Shown in pieces: positions 35,611 to 48,790 of a stretch of 64,000 nucleotides of DNA. The DNA is from Marchantia polymorpha subsp. ruderalis (lineage: Eukaryota; Streptophyta; Marchantiopsida; Marchantiales; Marchantiaceae). The position numbers and the translations under genes were made by a program. The notes under the pieces were generated by a model, which ran no database searches, was not told where the DNA came from, and saw only the letters and a program-made list of their open reading frames with translations. Each line of letters opens with the position of its first letter. Position 1 is the stretch's first letter. The stretch lies in the NCBI GenBank assembly GCA_037833965.1, contig AP031351.1, forward strand, positions 11,358,501-11,422,500. The letters run 5' to 3'.

Positions 35611-38600
35611 GTTGAATTTTTTCTAATATATAGTAACATTCATGGTAAAGTTAATCTAGATATTTTTCATCTTTAGAGATGTATTTCATTTTTGAGTGGC
35701 CTCATATCATTATACCTAGTTTTATGTTTTGTCATTGATGCTTAAAATCTTGAAGAATAGATTATATCAAAAAGACACTAGTTAAACTATTATATAATTA
35801 TATAAAAATTTAATTTACTATTTTATATGATCTTATTTGTATCTCAAAATTTGAAATATATAGATATATATATTAAATGAATTTGAAGCAAAAACGATTG
35901 GATTTACCACAATTTACACCATAGTTCACATATGAACCTAAAGTAATGAGCATAAGAGCAATGAATTTGATCATGATTGGAGTAGCAAACTCACCTTTGG
36001 TCATTATTTTCATTTTCGGCTAGTATGAAAAGTAAATCTGCCCAAAAAGTGGAATAGAAGTAGTTTCATGAATTAGAATATGCTGTTTTTCTTTACTTCA
36101 ATCAAGGGTGGACCGATGAGAGAATGATGTTTGTGTTTATTTCCAGTCTTGAGCGTAGTGGAACTCAGGTGAGTAAACGCGTGGAAAAGTCTTTCTCTAT
36201 ACACCCAGCCTTTTGAAATGCTTATATGTAGATCTCCGGTATGGTGACTCTGCCTTACCACTTTGAGAATGAATGCAAAAGAAAACACGACTTTTTAGGC
36301 CCAAGCAAAATAGCGATTGTGGGCCTCACGTAACTCTCCAAGTGTAACTTTTGGAATTAACATCTAAAGTTAGCTTGATCGTAGCTGCTCCAACTCGAAA
36401 TCACCTGCATCAGTTTACAAAAACTGACTAACTTCATCTTTCAATCTACTTTATAACCTACTTGATATATTGTACATTGATTCAATTTTGAATTTTACTT
36501 TATTATTCTTCATTATTTACATGCATGTACTTATATTGAAAATTTTTACAAAATAATGTACTCAAAATCTCATCAACAATTCTCATTTTGAAAAAAAGAA
36601 TATAGTTAATAAGAAAGGTAGAAAATTTATTGAGAAATTGGTCATTTAGAAACTTTGCAGCAAATGAAAGTGTACGAAAACTAACCAACTGCAAATTATG
36701 AAAATCTTTTATGATTATCTTGGATAATTAGCATCAGCCAGTGATTTGTCACAACTGAGTTTATATAATTTGAATAGTTGAAGATTAATATTATTGAGTA
36801 TTTTTCTTGTAAAGAAAAAAATAGTAATAGAAATATGAGTTCCATAGATTATTGCAAAATCAGAATCTTGCGCGTATCCACACTGTGTTTTCTTTGCTGT
36901 TTTAATCTACATGAACTTTGTAAAAAAAAAAAACAATACATATGTATTTTTTCCTAATTGGAGCAACCTTGAAAACTTGCGAATGAAACTTCAAAAAGTG
37001 TTGTACACAGAAGTCAAGATCTGTTGTTGACAGTCAGAAAGATTCCATCTAAACCAGTGCATGTGTCCACTACTGCTGAATCGTAAGTCTTTTCTAGAGT
37101 TGCTTTATTCTCCATTTGTGTATATCACCATGTTGACCTCTATGTATCTTACGCAATGCATGGTTATCATCAAGAATTACAAATGTATATGGTTATATGT
37201 CAAAACAAAAACTTTCTGTCAGATTCCATCAACGTTTTCCTTACTAGAAGAAAGTGTTGCCCGATATGATTCTTTATTTAAAAATCATCAACTGACACCA
37301 GTTAATTCCTATGAATTACTTCACCTCGAGACAATTGTAAGAAGCATTGCATGTTGACGGAAGTGAAGCTCTGGGTCAAATACGCGGACTTTGCGCTTTA
37401 TAAAGCAAGACAGTTGAAGGACCCACTCCGATTGTAGCCAGCATAATTATGGTGACTGAGATTTTCATTCTTCTACACCCGTATTAGCGACAAACTCAGT
37501 GGAAGCAACCTTCTCCACTATACAACTCGTACATTGCTTGCAAGGATATCGAGACCCATTCTCATGTGACTTGATGTGTAGGCTTAATCTGGCAATTTGT
37601 TGCATTCAGTGAAGTCAGTGATCTTGAGGTGATGATCAAACCAGTTTTATCTTAGAATCAAGATGTAATGAAAACGCTAGGGGCTCCAGATGAGAGTCTT
37701 GCGGAGGAAATAGGGAGTGAGATTTTGAAGGTTGACTGGATGTGACAAGTTCTCAACTTTGTCCCGCAACAATGCAACTCTACGACGTGATAAACTAGCA
37801 AGAGAACTCTTAGCACGGACAAAGCTTGATATCATTTTACCTCCAGACTCTGGAATTAGAACTGTGCATGTGCTCTCATGCTCCACAGTTGAGCTATAAG
37901 TAGCTAGAGAAACAATCATACCAGCAATGAGTATTTATACACTCTGTACACAGTTTTTCGACATTGTGTTTAGTGAACTACTCAAAGGCTGATCAGTTTG
38001 GTCTGACCCACGAGTTATGTAGACTACTCTACCGATCTTGAAAGCAAGAAAAAAAACATGATGTTCTGTCAGCCAAGCTGGCAACGCATATGCCACTCAG
38101 TTGTCAGAAAGCATTTACTTGCTCGAGTACATTGCAGATTCCAGGAAATTGATTCCATGAGGATAAACTCTGAAATCTCCTTTTCAGCGTGACGACATCG
38201 ATTGTATCGTCGCACTGATGCATTCACCCACATATGTTAGCTTGCACAACAAAGTCAAGATCTACTCCCACCTTCTAAGACCATTTGCCAATCACACCGA
38301 GTATGGAAGAACGCGGTTGTTTCGTTCGAATATTGTCGCTATCTCGACCGCTCACACAATCGAATGACAAGATCTGAGTGAAAACGATGCCTGTTTTTTC
38401 CACGCGCTACCCATTGTAGGATCTGTCCCCACGTGATTCGCATACTCCCAGTCCAATTCTACTTCCAGTTTTCACATCTCAGAGTACTTCACATCTGGAA
38501 TCTGCATTTATCATGAGTTCCATGACGTTTTGCGTCCAGATCCCGCATCTTTGATACGGACTTGTCTTGTGGTTTTCTGATGGGAGCTATCAGCTTGTCC

Positions 38601-39031
38601 ACTAACTTCGGTCACCAGTGCACATAAAACGCCTCTCTCCTTTCTAGCCCACAAAAGGTATACGATATCGAGAGACGCGAAGTCCACTTTCCACATGCTC
38701 TCCAATACCCGTGGAAACACCGTACAACTTCTCACCGTTCATTTTGATTCACATCGCTTGCTGTACCCTCCCCTGAGAGCACAATTTTACTGCTTTCCTT
38801 TGTATTTGTATGAGCAGAGGTTGTTGGAGTACTCTGAGTCACCTCTCTTGCGCCGCGCTACAAGTCTTATGCCCAGCACGCACATGCATTCTAGTTGTGA
38901 CACTGCGACGGAGAGTTTAGTTTTCTTCGAGTGAACTGGGCTTGCGGATCCAGTAGGGGCGTTGTAAAGGCTCCGTTACAATTTGCTTGTGCTTGCGAAG
39001 TAGTTCTTTCTCTCTGAAAGTGGAGGACAGA
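35611..39031. other. Intergenic DNA before the Roc-COR pseudogene
   Basis: AT-rich to about 37.0 kb, then base-balanced from about 37.4 kb onward. The latter probably includes the 5' flank of the LRR-Roc-COR gene. Open frames at 37061-37357 (plus), 37677-37919 (minus) and 38511-38735 (minus) have no recognised motifs. Confidence 0.4.
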
Positions 39032-42000
39032 ATGGAAGGGGCAGGTGCGTCCATGGAGGGTCATCTTCCTGAACATAGGATATGGAAAACGGACTCCTCG
39101 GACATAAAGCTTCCCTTCGATGTTGAGGACGTCTTATGGCGTTACGGTGACATCCCTATACCGTGGCTTCCCACGTGAAGCGGGCCAGAAAGCCAAGTGC
39201 GCCTTGGAGTGCTGGAGGCAATCGGCAACTGCAACACCTATCGAAACCTGTTCGTAGAAGGTGATATATCCAGGTTTACCGCTAGCGAATGGGAGATAGT
39301 CTTGAGAGGTTTTATGTCTAGCACCGCTCTAAGATCGCTTTCAGTTCAAAGTTTGACGTGGACATCAGTTGCGGAAGTGGAGAGCTTGTGTTCACAGCTG
39401 GGGACGATTCTGAGTACGTCTAGTGTAACGGAAGTGTGGATTGAAGATTGCAGCTTGAGTTCCACATGTTTCTTGAATCTCGCATCAGGACTGCGAGAAA
39501 GTGCCCAGTCTAAACTCAACTTTTTACAAGTATGGAACGCCTGGGCGGACACGAGTGCTTTGAAGCAAGTCGCTGACATGATAAACAGTGCTGCTCGATT
39601 AGAAACTTTGTGTTTAGGGGGTGAGGTGGATCGCATGGTCGACATGGACGAGGAGGCCACTCGAGCCCTGTCCCAGGCTCTGATCCAGAGCTCGTCTCTG
39701 AAAACATTGAAAGTGCGGAGTCCGGCATCCGTGAAGGGCGGAGTGTCGGCATTGAAAGTGCGGAGTCAGGCATCTGTGAACTGCGGGGTGTCGGCATTGA
39801 TGCTGAATGCATTCGCCGGAGATGGTGGCAACCGATCGATCGACCGTCTTCAGCTGATTGGAGTGTCTGGACTCGGGAACTTTCTACCGGAACTTTTTAC
39901 TTCCAACCGATCATTGAAGGAAGTGGAGTTCACCGCCATGGACGTGCGTCCTGAGCAATGGGCCCTGTTGTGCCAGTCCATACGAGATAACTCTACAGCA
40001 ACAACTATTAATGTAGTGATTTTCAAGGATGGAATCTCTGGAGCAACCCTCGAGGAAATAGAAGAGCTTGCGTGTGCGGCAAGCTCCGATGTCAAGGACC
40101 CCGTATTGCATCTTCAAATCTATGCTATGGATTACGATGTATTATTGTCTGCATTCAACCATTTAGGCAGGATACTGCGCGGTGAATTCAAATCTGTAAA
40201 ATCTTTTGATCTATTTCCAGCAGTTTCTTCCACTTCAGGTAGCAACCAAAAGAGAATGAAGTGTATCCATCCGAAATTGAGAAATACTGGAGGAAGTTCA
40301 GACCTGAATGAACAGTTTTGGTGGATGAGCCAAAGAATTGAGAAGGGAATATGGAAGGAACTGCTCCTTTGCTTGCGTGGGAACACAAGTGTCACTACCT
40401 TGGATTTGTTTTTTAGTCACCTCAAGCAAGAAGAGTTCATGGACCTGATGGAGCTATTGCAAGTGAACTTGACTCTCCAGTACATCGATGTCTCCAAGAC
40501 CCCGTGGGGAACGGACGGAAAGGCGGCGCTGATTCAAGCGGGCCCTAAAGCAAAATCAGAAGATGGACTCTTCATGTCTTTGTTTAGAGAAGCCAAATTA
40601 GCATTTGGAGATGCAAAAGCTGGTCAACTCTTCTTATGCGGCTCTCCTAGAGCAGGTAAGGTGCTCTCAAATTTTTCCTTTTATATTATCATTGTGTTCA
40701 AACTAGCAATCTAAGGTCTTGCGTTTTTACAATTAATTTGAAATTGTAAAGTTTATTTCTTTATCTAGATATATAGATAGGTGTACTACAATAGAAGAAA
40801 TTTTTTTTAAAAAAAATCAAAACAATTTTTTTAACTAGTTTCAATTCTTCCATGGGAAATTAGAAAAGATCTACAATCCAATTTATCTACACAATATTTT
40901 ATGAGAATCTCATATCAATTTTTTTAAAGATGTCATAAATAACGCTTGCTTTTTATTCAATGTATAGGCAAGACCCAATTGCGTCGAACCCTGATGAGGA
41001 TAATCCAAGTCAAGAGTTGGATCGGGAACAAATGGGATGAATTGTGGAGGACCAAAGGGATTGAAGTGGAGTTTTTGCAGAACAATGACAAAATGCAAAT
41101 CTCAATCTAGGATCTTGCAGGACATTGGATTTTTCGTACCCTTCAAACTGTACTCTTTCCTCAGACTAACGACTTTTGTGTTTTTCTTTTTGTGTATAGC
41201 CCATTCTGTGAGGAAACATCTTCTCCCAAACAAGAATCTTGTTTTAGAACTGAGTTGGAGGGCTGGCTGACTTTCATTGCATCCAGCACTAAGGTAACTG
41301 GTCATAGTCTTCCAGAAGTTCTTGTTGTAATTTCACACAAGGATAAGATGACATCCAGATCTTTGACTTGGGCTTGATCCACAGTGGAAGAACTCAGAAA
41401 AGTATTTTCAAAGTGTGTTGATCTCCGCCCTATTGAAGAGTGTATTTATGTAGATGCTAGGAAAAAGAAACAAGTGATTCCTCTCAAAAATCACATTTTT
41501 GATATATTTGACAATTTGTTGAGTGAAAAATCCCCACAGGTTCCCCAATTGTGTTTTCAACTGTCTTCTCTCCTGCTTTCAAACATCAAAGAGAACAAAA
41601 TCTGCCCTCTTTGGCCATTAGAAAAGTTTCATGAATTCTGTTCTCCTATCTTGAAACAATTCATTCCACTATCTTTTGCTCACTCGGTTGATCATTCAAA
41701 AATTTTATCCTCAGTTGTATCCTATTTAAATGATGTTGGATCCATCATTTATATTCCCAACCTTGATCACATAGTCGTGGATCCGAATTGGCTCACGAAT
41801 TCATTTTTGGGTGACCTGATAGCTATGGGTCAACACTTTCAAGCTCAAGAGTCCAAGGATGAGGAGAAAATGAGGTCAAGGGACTCATACACAAGCAAGG
41901 ACGGATTTGTGAGTGAGAGTGTCTTCAGTCGATTGATGGACACGTTCTTGGAAAAGCAATCACGGCTTCAAAATGTTGACAGAGAGTTGCTTGAAAAGAT

Positions 42001-43837
42001 TTTTTTTAATTTAGATTTGTGTTTCAAGCTTGAAGATACTTCTCAATACTTCATTCCCTCCTTCATCCCTGAGGAAGAACGGGCGCACGTGGAATCGATG
42101 ACATGGGACTCTAAGGTTGCGACTTCACAGTTTGTCAGCATTTGGATTCAATGCGAAGATCTAAAAACAATGACACTGACTGCTGACTTTTTTCCACGCT
42201 TCCAGGTGAGATTGAATCATGAATGCATGTACCTTGTGAACATATTGAATTCTCAAAGTTATGATTCTAATTTGTGAAGGTGAATAAGTTTTTGTTTTAT
42301 CAATAATTATATCAAATGAGTAGATAGTCTCATTCGATTTTTTGTCATTGTAGGTGTTCATGAGACGCAAGTTGATATCCGAGATGCATGTTTCCAAGGA
42401 GACTATGACATTCTCTCGACACTATCTGAGACTTTATCTTGATGGACACCAAATCTATGTGGAGCACGTTCAGAGTGAGAAGTCCCACAATTATGTAGAT
42501 GTTTTGATGTTATGCTCAAAGCATAAATCAAAAGAGGTGGCTATCAAATATGCCTTGAAGCTTATTGTCCAGGAGTTGATATCATTTTGCGCATCATTCA
42601 ACGGTTGTCCCGGGGTGGCATTAGTGCTTGATGTTATCCAAACAACGTGCGTGGAGTTGCTGATTCCGATTCATCTTAGAGGAGCCATTTTGATTGAGGA
42701 GCTCAAATCAAAGTTCTCTATTAACATCAATGATAGAATTGGGATTATTGGGTTGGATTGGTCGCAGTCGGTGGAGGAAGAGTTGCTCCACCATGAGTAT
42801 ACTTGGCCCCCGATTCAAAGTTTGCGATTAAACGCAACATTCGAACGGGCTACGAATCTGCTGTGGGAGAGCGATGTGAATGAGATCCGACATGAGATCC
42901 GACAGAAGCACATTCAACAATTGGAGTCATTGCAGCAAAGCCTTCAGCAATCATTGAACAATGATTTGGCTCAGTCTCACTCTTAAAGTGAGAACACGGA
43001 TAGCAACTCAAGTTTACCTAACATAAAAGACTTCAATCCAGCTTCAGCCAAGTGCTTGACACGGGCCAGCACAAGTGTAGAGTATCGTTCTCCCCTACCT
43101 GGGAACAATATCGATCTGCTTGTACAAAAGATTGATGGTTTAGATGAGAGGTTCATATTGATTGAGAGCATTGTGCAGGGACTGGATGTGAAGATGGGAT
43201 ATATAGTCTCTCTACACGACAACTACGGTCAACGTTGAGTTCCTTCATGTCTGAAGTTGATAGGATAATCGGTTATTCAGAATTGCATCAGCAGTCAAGA
43301 ACGCCCAAGCGTCCTTACATCACGAACGATGTTGGATTTTTCTACCGAATGAGTGCAAGTCTGCATCTGGGAACAACTGTTCGCTTACGGTTGATGTGTG
43401 AGTCTGTCACTGGCTTTCACACCGTCAAAGATCAAGAAGGTTTGAAGTTGCGCTTGGATCGAGAGAATAGCGGGTGGATTCCAACAATTATTGAGATTTC
43501 ATACAAAGTACTGTATGCTGTAAAGACTAGAGTGGATGTGATCCTTGGGGTAGGCCAGGCTATTCCGGATTGGGATGCTTTAAAAACCAATATTGTTAAA
43601 CTAGATTCTATTAGTGATATTGATCGTAGTGCAATTCGAAAAGGTGGACATAGTGAGCAGCTGAACGAAACATGGTTGAGGATTCAACAAACTCTTGCGC
43701 CTCAGCTTAAAGATAGCTTTTCCAGAATCTTCAACTTGTATCTGGTGAAGTACGTGGGACAACAAAATGATGGGCATGCATGGGTGTGCGCGGACTGCAT
43801 GCATAAAGCTAAACATGCTGGAAGTTTGACATTTTAG
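39032..43837 (+). pseudogene. LRR-Roc-COR (ROCO-like) protein, disabled
   Basis: The likely ATG is at 39032. Exon 1 (39032-40655) encodes RNase-inhibitor-type leucine-rich repeats and ends inside a P-loop, GSPRAGK, which is completed by the next exon (from 40968; intron 40656-40967). The Roc GTPase then shows DLAG (G3) and SHKDK (G4). A COR region follows (PLEKFHEFCSPI to VVDPNWLT), and the reading continues after a second intron (42206-42353). Four in-frame stops interrupt it: TGA 39176-39178 in the N-terminus, TAG 41108-41110 where a Trp precedes DLAG in relatives, TGA 41375-41377 and TAA 42984-42986. There is also a frame change near 43215-43235, after which the conserved C-terminal domain (TVRLRLMCESVTGFHTVKDQ) continues to 43837. 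ROCO GTPases are signalling proteins; I recall many moss paralogues. Recoding or sequence error cannot be excluded, but five breaks argue for a pseudogene. Confidence 0.82.
39707..39796 (+). repeat. 45-bp in-frame tandem duplication in the LRR region
   Basis: TTGAAAGTGCGGAGTC recurs exactly 45 bp downstream, giving LKVRSPASVKGGVSA followed by LKVRSQASVNCGVSA. The period is a multiple of three, so the frame is kept. It adds a half-repeat to the leucine-rich array. Confidence 0.85.
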
Positions 43838-46800
43838 GATTTTTCATAGGTTAGAATGTCATTATGCAATTGACAAGCATATGTTTAGACCCTCTTGCAA
43901 TATAATCCTTTGCATAATCTTACTTACAGTTTTCACTGATACATGCCTTTTATAAGTTATGTAATTATGTCAATCCGCCCAGTTATGTTTTTGAAGAAGA
44001 TCCGTATTTGGTTGAATATCAAGATTACTTTTTGAGGGCAGAGTATTCAGTATGTCTTGTTGCAAGTCTCACTATGATTAAATGCTTTTGATTGAAACGT
44101 GGGGTTGATCACGTTGAACTTTGAAGCTAATTATCCACTAAACCGAGGAAGTTAACACAATTTAATAACACAATTAGCCATTTCAATTTTTTTTATTTTT
44201 TTATTTTTTATTTTTACTTTACCTGCGGTGCTACAAAAATACTTGGCAAGGAGCCCCACCAGAAAAATCCTGGCTATGCCACTGCATAGATATACATAAT
44301 TGAATGATTCTTCTGTTTTTGCATGATGAAGGTCCAACAATTGTCTAATTGACAGAAATAAAGATCATATTATGATTTTAAATTTCAGCAAATAGTAATA
44401 TTCTAAACAAAAAATAGAGTATGATATCTTGTTTTAATGTTGAGATAAGGTTAACATTGTGAAAAATATGTTTGAATTTTTTTTATACCCATGAATATCA
44501 ATAATATTGCTTTATAGGTTTTATTAATTTAAAATGATTAAATTTTTAAATGATCATTAGCTTGAAGTGATTTCACAAATTAAAGTTCAAGTTGCAAAAC
44601 TATTCTATCTTGAACATTTTGAAATAACTATGCTTTGATAACAATTTTTCTTAATATAGTGATGTAAAAATATAGCAATTACAAATTTCATACAAATAGC
44701 TAAAATTCATATTGGAAAGATATATGATGTAAAATTCATAATTTGATACATGATCATTGTGGTAAAAGAGTAGAGTTCAAATTATTCAATGAAAAATAGA
44801 TTTTACAAATGAATTGAGATGAATTGAGACTTTTTTTGTGTAAAATCATTAAATGATAATCTTACTTATGAATAATGATAGAGTTTTATCTACTTATTTT
44901 TAGTAAGGAGTGGTGATTTTTCATATGTCTACAAAATTACTTTATGATTTTTATTTTAACTTATTATTCATTAGTTTATCTTATTAATTTATCTTATTTA
45001 TTTTTTATGATCAAACTATAAATTTAGAAAATTATAAAAAAAATCACAAGAGTTACTATTGATTAATCATATCATTTTTCATCATGCTAATTGTGAGATT
45101 TATCAAATAGACAAATAAACCTGTTTGCAATTTCAATGAAAGATAGAAAATTGTTCCTTATAATTTATGACATAATAATTCATTGCATATCAATAGTTTC
45201 AAATTTTTTATTTAATAATGAAATTTTTTTGTTGTGATATAATGATTGTTTATATTCCATATTTTAGTAATATTTAATCAAAATAGAAGTGTTGTAAAAA
45301 ATTTAGAAAGTTGTTTAATCTTCATTATGATTAACATCATCTGTAAGTATTTATTGAAAATCATGATTTGTTAAAATTTAGTTATCCCAATCGAATTTTC
45401 ATTTTTTATTATCTTACACAAGATTTGCATTCACATGTGTCAAGCATGAATTTATTAACATATATCAAAAACCATATCTTATAATATTTACAGATTACTA
45501 TGTATTTTTTCTAGATTATTGATCGTCTCACTAATTTATAACTAATGATAAAAAAAATTTAAAATATTTTTACCAACCTATTTTGAGTATGATAATCTCG
45601 AATTTTATAATATATATTAAAAAAAACTAAAATTAAAATTTATTTCTATAAAATATTATTTAAAATTTTTAATTATATGCGTAAGTTGTATGATTTTGAT
45701 TTAAATTTAACATCAATGATATGGGTCATGAACCTTTTTGTTCAAGAAATCTTATATATTTTACAAATCTGATCTAATTATGATCTACTGGTCTAATATT
45801 TTATGAAAAATTGAAATTATAAGCTTAAAATCATAAAAATCAACATCAATATCAAAATAAATTTATAAATTGAAAATTTTTGTAAATAAACCCAAGATCT
45901 TGTGGAATTTATCATCTTTCACTTTATACTATAGAAAAATGTGTATAATGTATTATAAGTTTTTTTATGTAAAGTTTTATTGATAAGTTCATAATGTTTA
46001 AATAAATTAATTTTATACTAAAAAAATTATTTTTCTATCTTAAAACTGAATAGAACAACTTTAGATTCATATAATTTAAAATTTAGATTTTGCAACCAAA
46101 TTATTACAAAGAAGTATAATTATTTTTGGAAACTTTTTTTATATGTGCAATAAATTTTAACCCTAAAAGTATGATTTAAATAAATTTGCAATTTAATAGA
46201 TTGTGTTGAATTCAGTAAATAAACATGAATAGTCTTTGCTAAATAATTTTATAACATGATTTTTTGAATAAAAAATTTATTTTTTTTGAAATATTATCAA
46301 ATACAATTGACAATTGTGTCATATTTGTTCATTATATTTGAAATGTGATGCATATAATTTTTAATCAAATGAAATTTATTTTAGATGAATCTTAATTTTG
46401 GATCCAAGACATATGAACAGACCTCTATATGACTATTTGTGCATAATCAAAGTAAATAAGTTACACATACTAAATGAAATTAGTCATGATTATGCATCAT
46501 TGCTTACAAAAAATTTGAGAAAATAGAAAAAGCTTGCTTCAGATTCTATTGAATTCAATTCAATGTTACAAAAGAATGATTCAATTTCAACAAGATATGA
46601 AGCAAGAATTCTCTCAAAAAACATAATTTCTCAATTTTATTGTTTCAAGGTGCGCAACAGATCGTATTGTTTACATTGGAGAAATCCTTCCAAAGAAAAA
46701 TATGTTAGTGACATGTTAAACACATCATTCCTGAATTTCAACATTGAGAAGTCACTCTCGACAGGAGTTGTATTTGGAAACGGTGAACCAAGTACGCCAA

Positions 46801-46951
46801 CAAAATCTACTAGAAAATTGAAACGACCTGATAAACATGGGAGTGATCACGCATCATCAAACGAACACTGATGATCACAGAAATCTATGGCTTCTTTACA
46901 AGCCGAGACAATATTGTACATGGTATAAAGCTTTGCAAATTGAGATCCAAT
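43838..46951. other. AT-rich intergenic tract
   Basis: Among the most AT-rich parts of the window, dense in stops. A single plus frame at 46563-46871 ends in a Lys/Arg/Ser-rich tail (STRKLKRPDKHGSDH) and might be a fragment of a real protein, but I cannot place it. Confidence 0.45.
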
Positions 46952-48790
46952 TTATTCAATTTTAGAGGAAGACCAACTATAATCAAGACGAAACTTCTGT
47001 TGAATAATAAGACGACTTATATGACAACCTTTAAGTTTCACTAATTGAAAAGGATACATGAGTGGATAAAGTATATCGCTGCTTAACCCGCGTTCATCTC
47101 GCAATGCTACACAATCTACAAATCCATCAACAATGTCAAATATAAGTAACACAACATTCCAAAGAAATACTTGCCAAATTGTTTCGCTGAGATGGTTGAT
47201 TGTAGTCAAAGCAAAATACCCAACCTCTTCAATGAAACTAGTGATGTCAATACAGGAAGTGAACCGATTGTTGCGGATGATATAAATGAATTCGTCCACA
47301 TTTTCACAGTTGGAATTGCGAATTGCATCGAACCTAAACAATAACTCACCAATTAGTAGTTCAACATTTGTTTGTTGTTGACTAAGCGTCAATCGATGAC
47401 CTTGGAGTCTCATCATCGTTGTATGTATAGCACTTGTGATGCTCATTGTGACATCATTTAGAACCCACTAGATTTCACTTTTAGGTGTAGATGCGTGCCG
47501 AGAAGAACTCATTGGAATTTCAAAATAATGTGCATTGATTTTGTGATGATGATGATTCAACCAACTTGTAGCACTAAACATGATGTGCCATCTAGTCGCA
47601 GATGTCTTGGGACAAGATTTCACTTGGAAATAAGCTTTTGTTGTCGACGCAGGTGCGAGATCATAGATACCTAGTGTTGCATACCATGCACTTCATTCAG
47701 CTTCAGATATGACTCCTCTAGCAAAATGTTCAATTTATGGAAACTACACCACACACGAATGAAACCTTTCAGTGAACATTGTTTAAGACACATGATAACA
47801 CCCGCAACATGACTAGTTATGTTTCTAGCTCCATTTGACGATGCATCAATTAATTGATTTTTCCAGCTACGAGAGTACATCAAATAAATTGCACATAATT
47901 TTAAATAGTGATAAACCAGTATGAGATACGTAAAATGAAATTGATATAAGATGCAAATTATAAAGCTGTCATCGCCAAATAAAACGATCACGAATATCTA
48001 TGTATGAAGTAATCATGCAAGTTTAGGCATCCACAACGATAGAGAACGTCCACATATATTAGAAATGATCTGAAAATTGGCACTGCATTGGACACGTACA
48101 AATGTAGCAATTTTCAAATCATTCATCTCATCTAGCTTGAAAATCATGGCAACTTTCTTTGTTGCTTGAAGCGCCAACGCAGTCTGTTTGAGACTAATAC
48201 TAATGCCAATGTATTTAATTGCAAGTTGGTATACCATTGGGGTTTTGATAGTTATAGAATAGTTTTCCATGTGAGTATCTAGCATGAATACGCCCATTGA
48301 GTTCTCATAGGTTTGGACCTCAAAATCTTTGAGAGCCCATAATAATCCTTTTATGATAATCTCAACTATGCCATTCTCAATGGTGTAGGTTACATGGTCT
48401 GTATCTCTATCAAGATGTGACAGGATTGTGTTCGAAAAGTGTGGTACATCAATGTCAAAGAAAATCATCTTACTTTCTTTAGAGAATGTCTGATACTCTT
48501 CCCAACGAATCAGATGCTCGCTTTTGAGATGAATGCGGTAGTTCTCGGAACAAAACGCTGGATCAAACGTCTTTGTGATAGCTTTTTGACGTTTTGCATC
48601 AATTTTGCTCTTCAGAACAAATGTTGTACATAATTTGCATGCAATTGCACTGATCCGACTCGTGACAACATCTCGTTCTAAAATCATATTCCTTGTGATG
48701 CAGCAAATTGAAAGGTGTCATGCACGTCAGCACCGCGTTCGACCGTTTTGCTATTCTAGCCATTTGGAAATTTTTTGCTCTCAAACTACA
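46952..48790 (-). pseudogene. BED-finger hAT-like transposase pseudogene
   Basis: Three main frames (48687-48013, 47991-47671, 47446-46952) form one broken protein on the minus strand. A zinc-finger-like CKLC...HLKSEH (C-x2-C, H-x4-H, BED type) lies near the N-terminus, followed by IRWEEYQTFSKESKMIFFD and a YQLAIKYIGISISLKQ block. The second frame has LIDASSNGARNITSHVAG, which matches the hAT 'TDNASNM' block with a catalytic Asp, and RVWCSFHKLNILLEES, which matches the hAT 'CxxHxLNL' block. Between the frames TRWHIMFSATSWL matches the hAT TRWNS motif. Two stops (about 48015 and 48000) and at least one frameshift near 47670 disable it. It is better preserved than the hAT relic at 30-32 kb and of a different subfamily. 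Confidence 0.7.
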
